DNA from: Trichobilharzia szidati
Taxonomy: Eukaryota > Platyhelminthes > Trematoda > Strigeidida > Schistosomatidae
Direction: 5' to 3'
Length of the DNA stretch: 64,000 nt
NCBI GenBank assembly: GCA_944472155.2
Contig: OX235273.1
Coordinates: 105,174,582 to 105,238,581, forward strand
Positions 1 through 10,104 of the stretch are shown in pieces. The notes beneath the pieces are model-generated. The model saw only the letters and a program-made list of their open reading frames with translations. It did no database searches and had not been told where the DNA came from. Numbering within the stretch: the first letter of the stretch is position 1; each line of letters starts with the position of its first letter. The position numbers and the translations under genes were made by a program.

Positions 1-631
1 AATTAGCAAATTGATTTAGGTAATATAGTTGACAGGAATCATTCGAACTCAAATAAAATTGATTTAGGGTCACATTAAGACAAATGTTCTGATGACCAGA
101 AATGTAGCAGTTGGGAGAAAAAGGGTAAATGGTTGATGAAACATCTGGATAGCAAACACCAAGTATGGTCAGCATACGTAGCTACACATGAACTGGTGGA
201 TTGATAGTTACACTCTCATTTGGTCAATTTCGGGAGCTTATCATTTATGTTCATATGCATCACTGGATGCCTAGAGAAAGTAATTTGAAGTTCAACTATG
301 ATGAATGTTTTCTGCAATGGATGGGGCGATTGTGAAATCGAACATTTACCATGTTATTTATTTATAATTCAATCCTGATTTTCCTGTTGACTGAAAGGAC
401 CAAAATGTTCCGCTCCTGCGGACATGGCGGCTTCGAGTGCAGATGCTTCGAATGTGTCTCAGGATTAACTTGAGGTAATTTGGAAGATGGGACTAGCAGT
501 GGAATCCAGGACACGCGTTTCGTCCTACTGGGGACTCGCCGGCTGGATGTACCTACATTTACCAGTGAGTGATGGTGTTCCCATTGATGTCAGAATCCAG
601 TACCCGTCATTTCAAGTGCCAAGGCAGAACA
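1..631. repeat. Left copy of a 0.6-kb direct repeat
   Basis: The first 631 bases recur in the same orientation at 63186-63798 with only scattered substitutions and small indels. The last shared bases are AAGTGCCAAGGCAGAACA in both copies. A shorter related piece lies at 24085-24245. On the minus strand the block contains a decayed Sm-alpha-type hammerhead (493-552), so it is probably a dispersed SINE-like or satellite-like repeat. The repeat may begin upstream of base 1. Its full length and family are unknown. Confidence 0.85.
493..552 (-). ncRNA. Decayed Sm-alpha-type hammerhead ribozyme
   Basis: Read on the minus strand, this segment follows the schistosome Sm-alpha hammerhead closely. It has a 5' stem I side (ACATCCAGC), a stem II hairpin with GTCC/GGAC, an intact GAAAC, a short CGCG stem III region, and GTCCTGGATTCCACTGCTA as the 3' side of stem I. 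The conserved CUGANGA box reads CCGGCGA, so two invariant positions are lost and self-cleavage is unlikely. Family assignment rests on recall of the published Sm-alpha ribozyme. Confidence 0.75.
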
Positions 632-1073
632 GAGGAGAAAACAGATCTACTTGCAGCTGTATTACGGAACACCTGATCGATTCGAGACACTGAGCGTACT
701 CACGAGCCAATTTCATAGTTATATACAGAATACGTAGAAATCTTGTCAAACGTGTGCGAATTAAATTTCTTGAAAATGCAAAAGTTATGGTGATCCGCAT
801 GTTCAACTCTGCAATGAGCACACAGAGGTAGTTTATTCGGTCACTGAACTTATATTTGGATCTAGTTTTTCTTAACGTTTGATGTATAATTATTTGACAT
901 TCGGACTTTGTTTATTCACCTGTCTCACTGTTGTATTCGTACTCCTTTATAACACTAATTTTATTTCGACTGACTTTTGATTTAAGCTGAGCTCTACTCA
1001 GTTCTGTTAGTTACATCATATCACCTAATTTAATTAAATAATGTAGTAATTAATGTTTAGACTAGAAACCTAC

Positions 1074-1136
1074 CTGTGTAGTAACACTGAGAAATTCATC
1101 TTTTGATATTCTGCCATCTTGATCAAGATCATATTT
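1074..1136 (-). CDS. Calcium-sensor gene, exon encoding EF-hand 4
   Basis: This 63-base minus-strand exon encodes 21 residues, KYDLDQDGRISKDEFLSVTT plus a final Q. It is a canonical EF-hand loop, DLDQDGRISKDE, with Asp at positions 1, 3 and 5, Gly at 6, Ile at 8 and Glu at 12. An acceptor (TTCTTTCTCAG) precedes it and a donor (CAG|GTAGGT) follows it. It joins in phase 0 to the exon at 9055-9264, giving NAMFM-KYDLDQDG, the usual spacing between EF-hands 3 and 4 in the NCS/KChIP family. At least one further exon must follow below base 1074. I saw no convincing C-terminal exon there, so it probably lies outside the window. Confidence 0.87.
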
Positions 1137-1377
1137 CTGAGAAAGAAGTAAAAAAGAAAACAGACGTTTTTAGTTTATCTTTTCGTAGATTTACGCCGAA
1201 TATTTCTACTGAGCTTAGGATCTGAGCAGCAAGCAATAAATTCCCTGAAATTATTCATCATCACCGATGGATACCGTCAAGTAAAACGACGGTATACTTC
1301 ATCATCGGAGACCATATTTCGGTTGTTGTCTTCGCTGGAACTTTATGTTTTGGTTCTAATTATGATTTGAACCAACT

Positions 1378-1545
1378 ATATTAGGTTTCAAGTGAAACAT
1401 ACGTCTTCAGTGGCACATTTCCATCTTGCCTTATTCTCTATGGTCCCCGTCACCTTACCTCATGATTGCCCGTAACCCTCCATCTCTTCCTAACACGACC
1501 TCCTCCATGTCACTTTAGAACTACTCATGTATTTATTGCACACTA
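1378..1545 (-). mobile_element. RTE-like LINE, 3'-end fragment
   Basis: The plus strand reads TTAGGTTTCAAGTGAAACAT followed by a stretch parallel to the better copy at 48146. This is the 3' end of the RTE/SR2-like element, whose tail lies on the low-coordinate side, so the element is on the minus strand. It is a short, strongly diverged, non-coding remnant inside the calcium-sensor intron. Confidence 0.5.
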
Positions 1546-1804
1546 CAGACGCATAGATCTAACCATCAATACTGATTTCTTTGCTGTCGTTAGAACCTTC
1601 TATGACTTTGCGCGAGTCTAGGAAGTAGCAAACAGCTATAAAATTAGACGTAGAGATCAATTCCCTTCGTTTAGACCACAGTAAGTCGGTTTTGGTTATA
1701 ACTATCTCTGCCAACATAGAAATTTATCCATGATTCCTTACGTGAACTGACCGACTACGTTAACTACACAGGTAGAAAACATCATCCTCAGCGCTTGCCT
1801 AAAT

Positions 1805-2170
1805 GTGAAGTGAGTGAATGTATCTGTATTAGTGGCAACACTTTTGAGCTGTATTACCAATAGTCTCCAGCCATTGTCGGTTCTCAGCATTCCGATAAAC
1901 CTGATATGCTACACACTGCGTCGTGGCTCAGACTAGCAGTTACAGACTTCATGGATTGATGTGGGGTTTTGATTTGACCACTTTTGACTCTTTCCAAACC
2001 TAATCCGATGTCAGCTAATAAAACTCATTGAGAAAGGTGGTGTCTCAACATGTGTAACACGTGTCCAAGCCGTCTAAATTGGCGTAGTTTTACAATCTCT
2101 TCAACTGACTCTCCTTGCTTACCTGTCACTCGAGGCCTCATCTCATTACTGCTCATCATATTATACAATT
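1805..2170 (-). pseudogene. LINE reverse transcriptase, C-terminal fragment
   Basis: Minus-strand translation gives SSNEMRPRVTGKQGESVEEI, then a region with FRRLGHVLHM and, after a stop, QIKTPHQSMKSVTASLSH. This is the C-terminal zinc-knuckle-proximal region found in one flatworm non-LTR LINE lineage (typical pattern RWLGHVLRM...GGQTKTWHQ). A better copy of the same lineage is at 36765-37835 on the plus strand. Stops and the lack of the polymerase core show it is dead. Confidence 0.65.
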
Positions 2171-3137
2171 TTGCCATGTTAAGTGTATCTCTTGATGCAA
2201 TACTTAAGGGCAAATTCAGAAATTTTAGAAAGTGTAAGCTGAGTAGATATACTGATACCGAACGTATCTCTCAAAAAGAACTAGTCATTTGACATTAAGT
2301 TCAAATACAAATTCAATCAAAAACGAACAGTACCGATACAGATCAACATATGGATATCAAAACCTCTGAAGACAATCTCACTTTACTCTGAATTAAACTT
2401 TGAACATTCTGTCTAGATTAAAAGACAGCGAAACCTTGACAGTTAAACTACCGCGGTCAGAGAACACAAATATCATCAAAAAAGGATAACAATATCTCAC
2501 TGTCTGCCACCTTCTCTTACCCACCCCCGTCTTTTATTTCGAACATTCTGACTAAACTTGTACAGTGTTAACATGTCCGCAGGAATCCAAATCAAACTCT
2601 TTTGCTAGTCATGACAGATGTCACTAAAGTAAAACATTTTTTACCTGAAATACAGATAATCTGACATAAGGCTACAAGTAATCGCATAAGAGTTCGCTCT
2701 TTTTTTGTGTGCATCATAGATGTCATTAAAAATTAAGTGAAGAATGACAGGTTTGTGCAGTGTTTCTATCCAGTCATTATTTTTAGTGAAAATGGATTTT
2801 GTGACTACAAGTGAGACACAGTTCTAATGATTTTTATCCCAGGATAATTATAAAGTGCTTAGTTGTAGGATATCAAATACTGTTGCTACAATTTTAGTTT
2901 TTTTTACAGTGAAACGTCAGTTTCTTTTTCCGCAATACATGACGAGATTCAGTAGACTCTACTTCACACTGTATGAACAAGTTCGCTGGCAGTTGTGAGG
3001 ACCAAATGTATGTTTCGACGCCGTCGGAAAGAATATGTTCCTAGGTGGTTAATAAGTTGCATAGAATGTTCAAAATGTTCTTTATTTTAATCCACTGAGA
3101 AACACTTACTAATGTTTGGTTACAAAATCAATATTTT

Positions 3138-3435
3138 TTAAGTTTGATCAGAGATTGATATCAGTTACTGAGCCGTTGGAACACTAAGCAGTGGGTTCTT
3201 CCTAGTTAATAACTCTTCCGAGTTTCCCACCCATAAGGACTCGAACCCAGGGCCTTCCGGTTACGAGATCAGCTCGTACACCATTCAGCCACGCGCACTC
3301 AACTGAATGGTCAGTCCATGAACTGCATCTTCTACCAATTCGCGATGTTGTCGTGAACACCAATCACTCTTCACACTTGACCTGGTAGATTAGAATTCTG
3401 ATCGACTTCCTGCTGTAGCCTTTGATCAGAAAACA
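3138..3435 (-). mobile_element. SINE-A copy, left arm of an inverted pair
   Basis: The minus strand carries the SINE-A tRNA-like head (box B at GGTTCGA-like GGGTTCGAGTCC, near 3237-3250), a decayed hammerhead stem II region, and the tail leading to CAGTAACTGATATCAATCTC. The 3' tail is at the left, low-coordinate end. With the plus-strand copy at 3480-3728 it forms a head-to-head foldback. The ribozyme core here is not intact. Confidence 0.7.
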
Positions 3436-3479
3436 TCAGATAAATATTCAAGGGTTGATGGTCGCTCTAAGATAATGCT

Positions 3480-3728
3480 TTAGTAGATATCGGAATTCAC
3501 GGGCCATTGAGTTAGATCTCAATGGCTGAATGGTGTACGACATTTACGTGCGACCGGAAGTTCCTGGGTTCCAACGTTAATGGACTAGTAGTGTTGAAGT
3601 GTCCCAAACTGGGATGAGACAGTTGTCTGCTTAGTATTCACTGGTTCCCTTATTGTTCTCTCCCTGATATCAGTCTATTATTAAAATTTAGACGGATGGA
3701 ATCCCTACAAACACACTCTTGGAAATCA
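3480..3728 (+). mobile_element. SINE-A copy, right arm of an inverted pair
   Basis: The tRNA-like head is visible as CTCAATGGCTGAATGGTGTA (box A region) and GTTCCTGGGTTCCAACG (box B region). It is followed by GTCCCAAACTGGGATGAGAC, the decayed hammerhead stem II plus GAGAC, and by the tail GGAATCCCTACAAACACACT. The core has diverged (TTGAAGT), so the ribozyme is probably inactive. Confidence 0.7.
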
Positions 3729-3783
3729 GTATGAGTTACTCTTTCTCAATTACTTGACATAATTCAAGGTTATCAAAGGTGAT

Positions 3784-3968
3784 AGAGTGCCTTAGTAGTG
3801 CATTGGTAAGATACTCGCCGGCCATGAACGTGGTCTGGTGTTAAGATCTTGGCTGATGAACTCCTAAACTCAAACTGATTGACAACCTGATGGTTAGCGT
3901 TGAAAATGAGGAGTGATTGAACACCAGGCTAGCAAATCCACCCAATGGCTACTGAAACTCGAAAACAT
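3784..3968 (+). mobile_element. SINE-B remnant
   Basis: The diverged tRNA-like head GTGCCTTAGTAGTGCATTGG, then ACTCGCCGGCCATGAACGTG, is followed by a body with GCTAGCAAATCCACCC and CTACTGAAACTCGAAAAC. These parallel the better SINE-B copy at 7137-7363. The internal promoter boxes are damaged. Confidence 0.6.
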
Positions 3969-4194
3969 AAAACCTCAAGTTCTGTGTTGTAGTGGGGAAA
4001 CAAAGAATGAATCAAAGCGGTGGAGAAGCCAGTAATGACAGAGAACTGAGCGGAATAAATATGTACCTCCAAAATCCCATCTTTTAATCCAATTTTTGTT
4101 TACGTTGGAAAACTTAGCTTGCCTTTCAACTATACTAGTTTTGGTATGTGGATAAGTAGAAGATTCTTTTGTAGAGTTTAAACGAGATCTACAC

Positions 4195-5075
4195 AGTTCA
4201 TTCTTGGAGAAACTAACCAATCTATCTCCCACAATCCAGTTTATTTCGGAAGCAGAATCAGACGTCGGTGAACTATCATTTCTAGACTGCCTAGTTAAAG
4301 GGAGAGAAAACGGATATTTTGGTATATTTATATTCAGGAAGAAAATCCACTCCAATAAATATTTAGACTTCAAATCATCACACCCCATCAGCGCAAAGAT
4401 TTCAGTTGTTTCAAGTCTTCTTAGATGAGCACACTCCCTGATAGCGGATGAGAAAGAAAAAGAAGAAGAAATATCAAACATTACTGAAACTCTCAAGCAA
4501 AACAACTACCCAAGGAACTTCATCAACAAAATCAACACAGACATTAAGTATGGTCAAAAACGTATTCTGAAATCATGCACCTGAACAGTTGTCATTTTAT
4601 AAGAGCAGACACGTCAAACGATATCAGAAGAGCACTCACTAAGCTTGACATCAGAGTTTTCTGCAAAACATCAGACACATTGTGAAACAACCTTATCCAC
4701 ATAAAAGACTAAATCCCTAAAGACTTTTTATCTAATTGTGTCTATAAAATAAAATGCTCGGAATGTAATGCGATATACATCGGACAAAAATCTCGAGAAA
4801 TCAAAATCAGAAGAAATGAACACCGTAGAGCATCCGTTCAACCACTGAGAAATCCAGCTGAACTAGATAAGCCTGAAAAATCTTCAACCATAGATCTACA
4901 CGTCAGGCTATAGAATCAGGCCACAAAAATTGATTCTGACAATATTAAAATCGTCATCCAGAAAAGCATTTCAGAAATCACAAAGAACGTTGAACATCCG
5001 AAGCACTTCATATCGAGTGGAATCCAAATTGTTTGCATAGGAATGATGGACTACAACAGAGTTTAACATGGCTAC
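4195..5075 (+). pseudogene. Penelope-like element: RT C-terminus plus GIY-YIG
   Basis: Translation gives TIQFISEAESDVGELSFLDC and YLDFKSSHPISAKISVVSSL, the C-terminal side of a PLE reverse transcriptase. After frameshifts and stops comes a GIY-YIG endonuclease start, CVYKIKCSECNAIYIGQKSR, near 4735-4800, with the spaced cysteines usual for PLE GIY-YIG domains. The same lineage is seen on the minus strand at 50885-51735 (CVYQINCGDCNAVYVGETSR). The polymerase catalytic core is absent (5' truncation), and the many stops show it cannot be expressed. The 3' flank to about 5360 may be its untranslated tail. Confidence 0.8.
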
Positions 5076-6307
5076 AACACCTCCCTTCCCCATGAAGTGA
5101 CAAAATCAGACGAATGTAATGAGTAATTTCACTTTGTAAATACACGCTAGTTCTATAATTTTACACACTTATGAAATCCACCATTTTACACCTGGTTTTG
5201 TTATCTTTACCAATTGGCGACTTTGATAACGCAAAAATGACCTTATACTGAGGAACGATGATTAAGTTGTTATATATAAGCTGAGATTTTGTAAATCCTG
5301 GTTTAATAATAATTTTATAAAGCTGTTAACAGCATTAAATACCTAAACATCAGTAAAAACAATATCGTTTTGTTTTTCATTCATTGGGAAATACAAAAAA
5401 CCTTTGTTATAATGCATACTGGTTATAAAGCGATAGAGTAGAGTAACTAAGAAATGAAATAATTTCTTTGTCTTTTTCGTTGGACGTTTTTTCTTATTTG
5501 TTTGTTTTTCTTAATTATCAAAATACAACACAGCTTCTACGAATCGGATTGTTTTAATGGTCCAAATACATTCATAGATCATAGCGTACTCTGGTGGACA
5601 TTTTCTAAAAGGTTTCAACTTATTTCTATGAGTTTTTTTTCAAAGAAATGGGCGAAAAAATTTAAAATTATAGAGTATGTATTGGACAGAAAAGTATTAC
5701 TTCAAGGGATACATTCTCAGTTATTGTATTACTTGAGGCTCTTGCACCCACCCCTTTTAGTAGAGCAAGTTCAAGATTCTGTGCTTTGGTTTATAAATGA
5801 ACTTTTAAGAATAAAGGTGTTATTGTTATTGTTAAATATATCTGTTATCGTGTCAGAAAATCGGTAGGGTGTATAATGTCAATCTCTTCAAAAATCAATT
5901 ACGTTAGAAAGTGTAGGGGTCTATTTAAAGACTAATTTTAATCACTCAAAGTGTGTATTATACTACTTACTCTCTTTTGTAACACATAAAATACAAAAGC
6001 ACATAGTTATCATTTGTCATTAAACTGATCGTATGCAAGGTGTCAGATCACATTGGAAAAAAAACATGGAGTAAATCCTTTTCACTCAGAAAAAAAAACG
6101 TGATTGTGATACATGCCATAAAAAGATGAGTTCATTTGGTCAGGTGCTAGGTACGCTGATTAGGATCATGGATATGATATGGAGGATCATATATCTGATA
6201 AACGAAATGAGGCCTTTGGTAAATATAGGGCTGCGTTTAGTACCCACAATTCTAATATTGACTTTAGATTCGAAAATAGAAAAATTCAAAAATAAGGATG
6301 ATGACTG
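5076..6307 (+). other. No recognisable feature
   Basis: This is AT-rich intronic sequence. The first few hundred bases may be the PLE tail. An open frame of 121 codons at 5502-5867 has no motif I recognise and a composition (Phe, Leu, Ile, Lys) expected of chance AT-rich frames, so it is not called as a gene. Confidence 0.5.
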
Positions 6308-6420
6308 GCTAAGTGCTTTGGTTGTTCAGTGATAGAATGCTCACCAGCCGTTGATGTAATTTGGGTTCTATTCCCAGGATGCACTTTCTTAAACTTAGCC
6401 AGCATCAAATCCTGGGAAAG
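6308..6420 (+). mobile_element. Weak SINE-B head remnant
   Basis: TTGTTCAGTGATAGAATGCT, then CTCACCAGCCGTTGATG and TTGGGTTCTATTCCCAGG, resemble the box A and box B regions of the SINE-B head at 7137. The body is not convincingly present. Confidence 0.4.
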
Positions 6421-7136
6421 AGGGTAGGTTGGGTGGAACGCTTACAAACGCACTCTCTAAAAAGAAAACCTTTGCTGTAGAAGCAAGACAGAACACACGG
6501 TAGCAAATTCAAAGGAAGAGAAGTCAGTGACAGGCAGTGAAGAACAGAGCACAGCTTATGAAGGTGAAATGTTGACTTCGATGGCATTGACCGTTATGTA
6601 TTGCGATGGGAATATACTTCCTTGTTATCAGTTTTATCCGCAACACCCTCATTTCGTATTACTAGAAATGACTTACTTGTGAAGTTGAGACCGGGATATA
6701 CAGTCGTTTAGCATGCATTTTTTGTATTCTTCGCGTTCAGAGTGGAACATACAGCTTCAAGCCTTTTGAAGTTTCAATAGCACTATTGCTGATTCTATGT
6801 AGCGGATTTGTTGCCTCAAGCCAAACCTTGTCTCTTTTCTGAGTATACTGTCGGCTAGGTGAGGTTAAGCAGTGCGTCTCCCGAAAAGCTGTCGATGTCA
6901 CTGTAGCCACCATATTTACTGCCACGTATTCAGCTAGTGTCTTGATAAATAGTAAAACTCTAGCGTCGTTTTTTTGTGTTAAGAGCATCAATGGTACCGA
7001 AAAATAAACATATATACTTATAGAACACGATTTAAGTAGATACGTACTTTGGTGATTTATCACCAGGCTTTAAATTTACATAATGGCTGAATATTAGTCA
7101 TAGGCTTTTGAATTAATGTGGTTAGTAGAGTATAAG

Positions 7137-7363
7137 CGTCGGTGGCGTAGCGGTAAGGACGCTCACCGATCATGCACATGGTCCGGGGTTCGATCCTCGG
7201 CCGGCGCACTCCTTCACCTCACTAAGCCAGAAATAATGCTGGTGAAGAGGAAAGGTTGGACATGAGGCTAGCAACCCTATCCTGTAAAATAAACACTGCT
7301 GCAGAAACTTCAAGCCATTAGCTTGAAGCCCTTTATTCCAGTGGGGAACGTGAAGGAAAAAAA
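7137..7363 (+). mobile_element. SINE-B, complete copy with target-site duplication
   Basis: The head (7136-7207) folds as a tRNA-like cloverleaf. The acceptor arm pairs GCGTCGG with CCGGCGC, the D arm GCGT with ACGC, and the T arm CCGGG with CTCGG around TTCGATC. The anticodon arm is degenerate, so this is not a functional tRNA gene. The body contains GACATGAGGCTAGCAACC and ends in a GAAGGAAAAAAAA tail. It is flanked by 13-base duplications, AGTAGAGTATAAG (7124-7136) and AGTAGAATATAAG (7364-7376), with one mismatch, as expected of LINE-mediated insertion. Confidence 0.88.
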
Positions 7364-8094
7364 AGTAGAATATAAGATCAGTGTTCAGGGATATGAATTA
7401 GTGGATAACAATAGAGATGATCATAATAAAAATAACAGCGAGGGTAAACTCATTCAAGTGTTTATATAATAAAGGTAACGGTGAGTATATGGGTAGAATG
7501 TCCATACTAGTTGGTGTAGAAGGGAAAGTAACTATTGTCACATAGCAATAAGATAATATAATAATGATAAATTGTGAAACCGGCATTAAAATGTACGACT
7601 ACAGCACAGCATGATATTGATAATACAATTATCCGGTGTCTCCGGGAGAGGTAACTATTTTTATGTTAGAGGTGAAGACCAGTAGAGGGAGAAGGAGATT
7701 AGACAAACTTTTTCTAGACACCGAGACTGCGATCAAAAATCATTATGGCAACTGACTCAGCTATGCTTCAGCCAGCAACTGAGGACGTATCAACCTAGGG
7801 AGTTGAAGTGGCACCCTGTAAGGAATTGTAAAAGATGAGTTTTGGTTAGTCTTGTGCTCCGTGTCCAATAGGCGGGCCAGTATGGAACTTCTGATTGTCT
7901 TTACGACTCCTCACACTGACCACTTTAGACGAGTCAGTTTACCTATGTAACTGTCTCAAGATGAACAATCAAATTTATAAATGCATACTGAAATGGCCAG
8001 GCTTGGTAGCTTATCCTTTACCTGCGTTTGAATTATACAACGAGTGGTGAGTTTTAAAACCCAGTGTTGCGGCTATTTTAGCTATTATTTTTCT
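7364..8094 (+). other. No recognisable feature
   Basis: This stretch lies between the SINE-B copy and a PLE fragment. It includes a somewhat less AT-rich piece at 7640-7860 with no open frame or repeat match that I could recognise. Confidence 0.4.
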
Positions 8095-8515
8095 AAGTTT
8101 CAATGCCAGCAATTCATTTGCTGAATTTTAACAGTAAAGTCATATATACGCTTTTCTTCTGCACAGTCTACAGGCATTTCTTTTTATCTGTTCCCCTGAT
8201 CCAGACGTTAACAAATTTTTTGGGACATCCGTACTTGTATGAAAAGTCTTCTATTTTCCTTATTTCATCGTCCAGAGAGTCTATTCTGCAGATTTTCCTA
8301 GCACGATACATCAAGGTATTGATAAGATGTCGTTTGTATGCAAGATGGACAAACGACTTGAAATATGTGTATTGGGCAACCTATGACGTCTTCCGGATAA
8401 TACCCCTCTTAATACTTCCATCTTACCTTCTTGTTAACAGGAAATCAAGAAATGACAAGGTGTCGTCTACCTCCTTTTCATATGTGTACTCAGTGTGTTG
8501 ATAAGCAAGGTAAAG
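8095..8515 (-). pseudogene. Penelope-like reverse transcriptase fragment
   Basis: Minus-strand translation gives EVDDTLSFLDFLLTRR, then after a stop DGSIKRGIIRKTS, and then VAQYTYFKSFVHLAYKRHLI, RARKICRIDSLDDEIRKIED and KYGCPKKFVNVW. This is the thumb/C-terminal region of PLE reverse transcriptases, whose usual pattern is FLDV...DG...YRK...GQY..F.S. The long plus-strand open frame over the same bases (8103-8501) is its antisense shadow. A few stops are present and the GIY-YIG part is not seen. Confidence 0.75.
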
Positions 8516-8620
8516 GTGTCGTCTATATATTTACAGTAGAATGAGAGTTCGCTGTTTACGTTTTTGAGGGGGTGATTCTCTAACAGTATATAAATTTATA
8601 TACGTCAAATTAGATCAGGA

Positions 8621-8835
8621 TTTGATGATATTATATGGTTGCAGGCAGTCGGCAGGAACCCACACTCAGCGTAGGTTTCGTGCTAGTTGGCACTTGCCAG
8701 TCAGCAAGGCGTATCTACAACCAACTTGAAGGGATTCATGTCCCTTCTGAGATTCGAACCCGCTGCACCTAGTGATAACTGCATTCAATGACGTCAACAC
8801 TGAGCTGTTCAGGCTCGCAATTTACCTCCTGTAGG
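8621..8835 (-). mobile_element. SINE-C copy with degenerate hammerhead
   Basis: On the minus strand the tRNA-like head GAGCCTGAACAGCTCAGTGT leads to a box B, GGGTTCGAATCTCAG. A hammerhead-like fold follows at about 8672-8708: GTGC-CAACTA-GCAC then GAAAC. The conserved box reads CTGGCAA, or carries a 4-base insertion in CTGACTGGCAA, so it is not canonical. Related copies lie at 35131-35275, 35440-35640 and 42640-42760. Confidence 0.7.
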
Positions 8836-8842
8836 ACTGTAG

Positions 8843-9010
8843 TGGACACTAACCATCTAATGTCATCAAGTCAATGTGCAGCATGATGGTGAGCTACCTA
8901 GAATGATGGCTACATTTTAAACCCGACTGATAGAATTCAGTCTGCACCAAACAAAGAAAAGGACTAGCCAGACACATCGCACTAGTGACTGACTAGTGTT
9001 CAATCAAAGT
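8843..9010 (+). repeat. SINE-C-associated repeat block
   Basis: This block contains GGTGAGCTACCTAGAATGAT and CAGAATTCAGTCTGCACCAA-like sequence. It recurs at 35276-35410 in the same arrangement beside a minus-strand SINE-C, and inverted at 34975-35130. The repeated association suggests a single composite element rather than chance neighbours. Confidence 0.7.
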
Positions 9011-9054
9011 AGATCATGATTAATTAATTCAATAAAAAAAATATCAACACTTAC

Positions 9055-9264
9055 CATAAACATTGCATTCACTCTATCTTCAATAGCTTGTACAGTATTC
9101 CCTGTAAATAATTTATCACCTAATAATTCATAAACTGCTTGTACAACTTCTTTCAACTCGGATCGACTAATATAACCATCTTCATCAATATCATACAGGG
9201 AAAATATCCATTTAATTTTATCCATATTTGAACCTCTTGTTAATTTTGATAGACCACAAGCAAA
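9055..9264 (-). CDS. Calcium-sensor gene, exon encoding EF-hand 3
   Basis: This 210-base minus-strand exon encodes 70 residues, opening FACGLSKLTRGSNMDKIKWI and continuing FSLYDIDEDGYISRSELKEV. It has an EF-hand loop (DIDEDGYISRSE) and then a helix ending VNAMFM. The (F)xxGLSxLxRG...KxxWxFxLYDIxxDGYI pattern is characteristic of neuronal calcium sensors and KChIPs, calmodulin-superfamily proteins that bind channels or membranes in response to Ca2+. The acceptor is TTTAGCAG|TTT and the donor ATG|GTAAGT. Reading continues in phase 0 into 1074-1136. KChIP-like is my preferred call, and frequenin-like is an alternative. The exons for EF-hands 1-2, upstream on the minus strand, were not found in the window. 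Confidence 0.92.
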
Positions 9265-9334
9265 CTGCTAAATTAAGGATAAAACAAAACCAAAAAAGAA
9301 TAATACAATGAAGCTTGAAGATGAGGCAGTAACT

Positions 9335-9604
9335 CATCGAAGAAGACATTGCGAAATGGTCACGCTATGTCGTGAATTGGCAGAAGTTAGAGTTCAAGGA
9401 CCATTGGATCGGGTCTCAGTGGCTCAATGGTCTAGGAGCTCGCCTTGTAACCAGATGGTCCTGGGTTCTAATTCTGGTGAGTGCGTACTGATGAAGAGTC
9501 CCAAACTAGGACGAGACATCTGCCCAGTACTCTCAGGCTTTCCAGTGGTTCTCTAACTGATGTCAGCTCATGATGAAATCCTCCATGCAGACAATGAAAA
9601 GTTA
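9335..9604 (+). mobile_element. SINE-A copy, cut by assembly gap
   Basis: The upstream segment (GAATTGGCAGAAGTTAGAGT) leads into the tRNA-like head (TCAGTGGCTCAATGGTCTAG, then GGTCCTGGGTTCTAATTCTG), a near-intact hammerhead (9485-9530) and the tail GTTCTCTAACTGATGTCAGC. The gap begins inside or just after the tail. Confidence 0.85.
9485..9530 (+). ncRNA. Near-intact hammerhead in SINE-A
   Basis: Stem I is GTACTG/CAGTAC and stem II GTCC/GGAC. The conserved box is ATGAAGA, where C3 of CUGANGA is replaced by A, and GAAAC has become GAGAC. Two critical changes predict loss of cleavage, but the fold is clearly preserved. Confidence 0.7.
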
Positions 9605-10104
9605 NNNNNNNNNNNNNNNNNNNNNNNNNNNNNNNNNNNNNNNNNNNNNNNNNNNNNNNNNNNNNNNNNNNNNNNNNNNNNNNNNNNNNNNNNNNNNNNN
9701 NNNNNNNNNNNNNNNNNNNNNNNNNNNNNNNNNNNNNNNNNNNNNNNNNNNNNNNNNNNNNNNNNNNNNNNNNNNNNNNNNNNNNNNNNNNNNNNNNNNN
9801 NNNNNNNNNNNNNNNNNNNNNNNNNNNNNNNNNNNNNNNNNNNNNNNNNNNNNNNNNNNNNNNNNNNNNNNNNNNNNNNNNNNNNNNNNNNNNNNNNNNN
9901 NNNNNNNNNNNNNNNNNNNNNNNNNNNNNNNNNNNNNNNNNNNNNNNNNNNNNNNNNNNNNNNNNNNNNNNNNNNNNNNNNNNNNNNNNNNNNNNNNNNN
10001 NNNNNNNNNNNNNNNNNNNNNNNNNNNNNNNNNNNNNNNNNNNNNNNNNNNNNNNNNNNNNNNNNNNNNNNNNNNNNNNNNNNNNNNNNNNNNNNNNNNN
10101 NNNN
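9605..10104. other. Assembly gap of 500 N
   Basis: This is exactly 500 undefined bases, a conventional placeholder length, so the true gap size is unknown. Any upstream calcium-sensor exon hidden here would be missed. Confidence 0.99.

Larger units (their letters stand above)
1137..9054 (-). other. Long TE-filled intron of the calcium-sensor gene
   Basis: This 7.9-kb stretch separates the EF-hand 3 and EF-hand 4 exons. Its donor is GTAAGT (at 9054, read on the minus strand) and its acceptor TTTCTCAG (ending at 1137), both standard. It holds RTE and LINE remnants, SINE-A and SINE-B copies, two PLE fragments and a SINE-C copy, all listed separately. I saw nothing recognisable at 2171-3137 or 5076-6307. 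Long, repeat-filled introns towards the 3' end of a gene are common in schistosomes. Confidence 0.75.

Noticed and set aside
3975..4505. 176-codon minus-strand open frame
   Set aside because: It is the antisense of the PLE fragment at 4195-5075.
5502..5867. 121-codon open frame
   Set aside because: No motif, no splice context and chance AT-rich composition. Not convincing as coding.
7136..7207. Functional tRNA gene
   Set aside because: The anticodon arm is degenerate, the sequence continues into a SINE body with a tail and target-site duplication, and several copies share it.
8103..8501. 132-codon plus-strand open frame as a host gene
   Set aside because: The minus strand of the same bases reads as a PLE reverse transcriptase (LSFLDFLLTRR, QYTYFKSFVHL). 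The plus frame is its antisense shadow.
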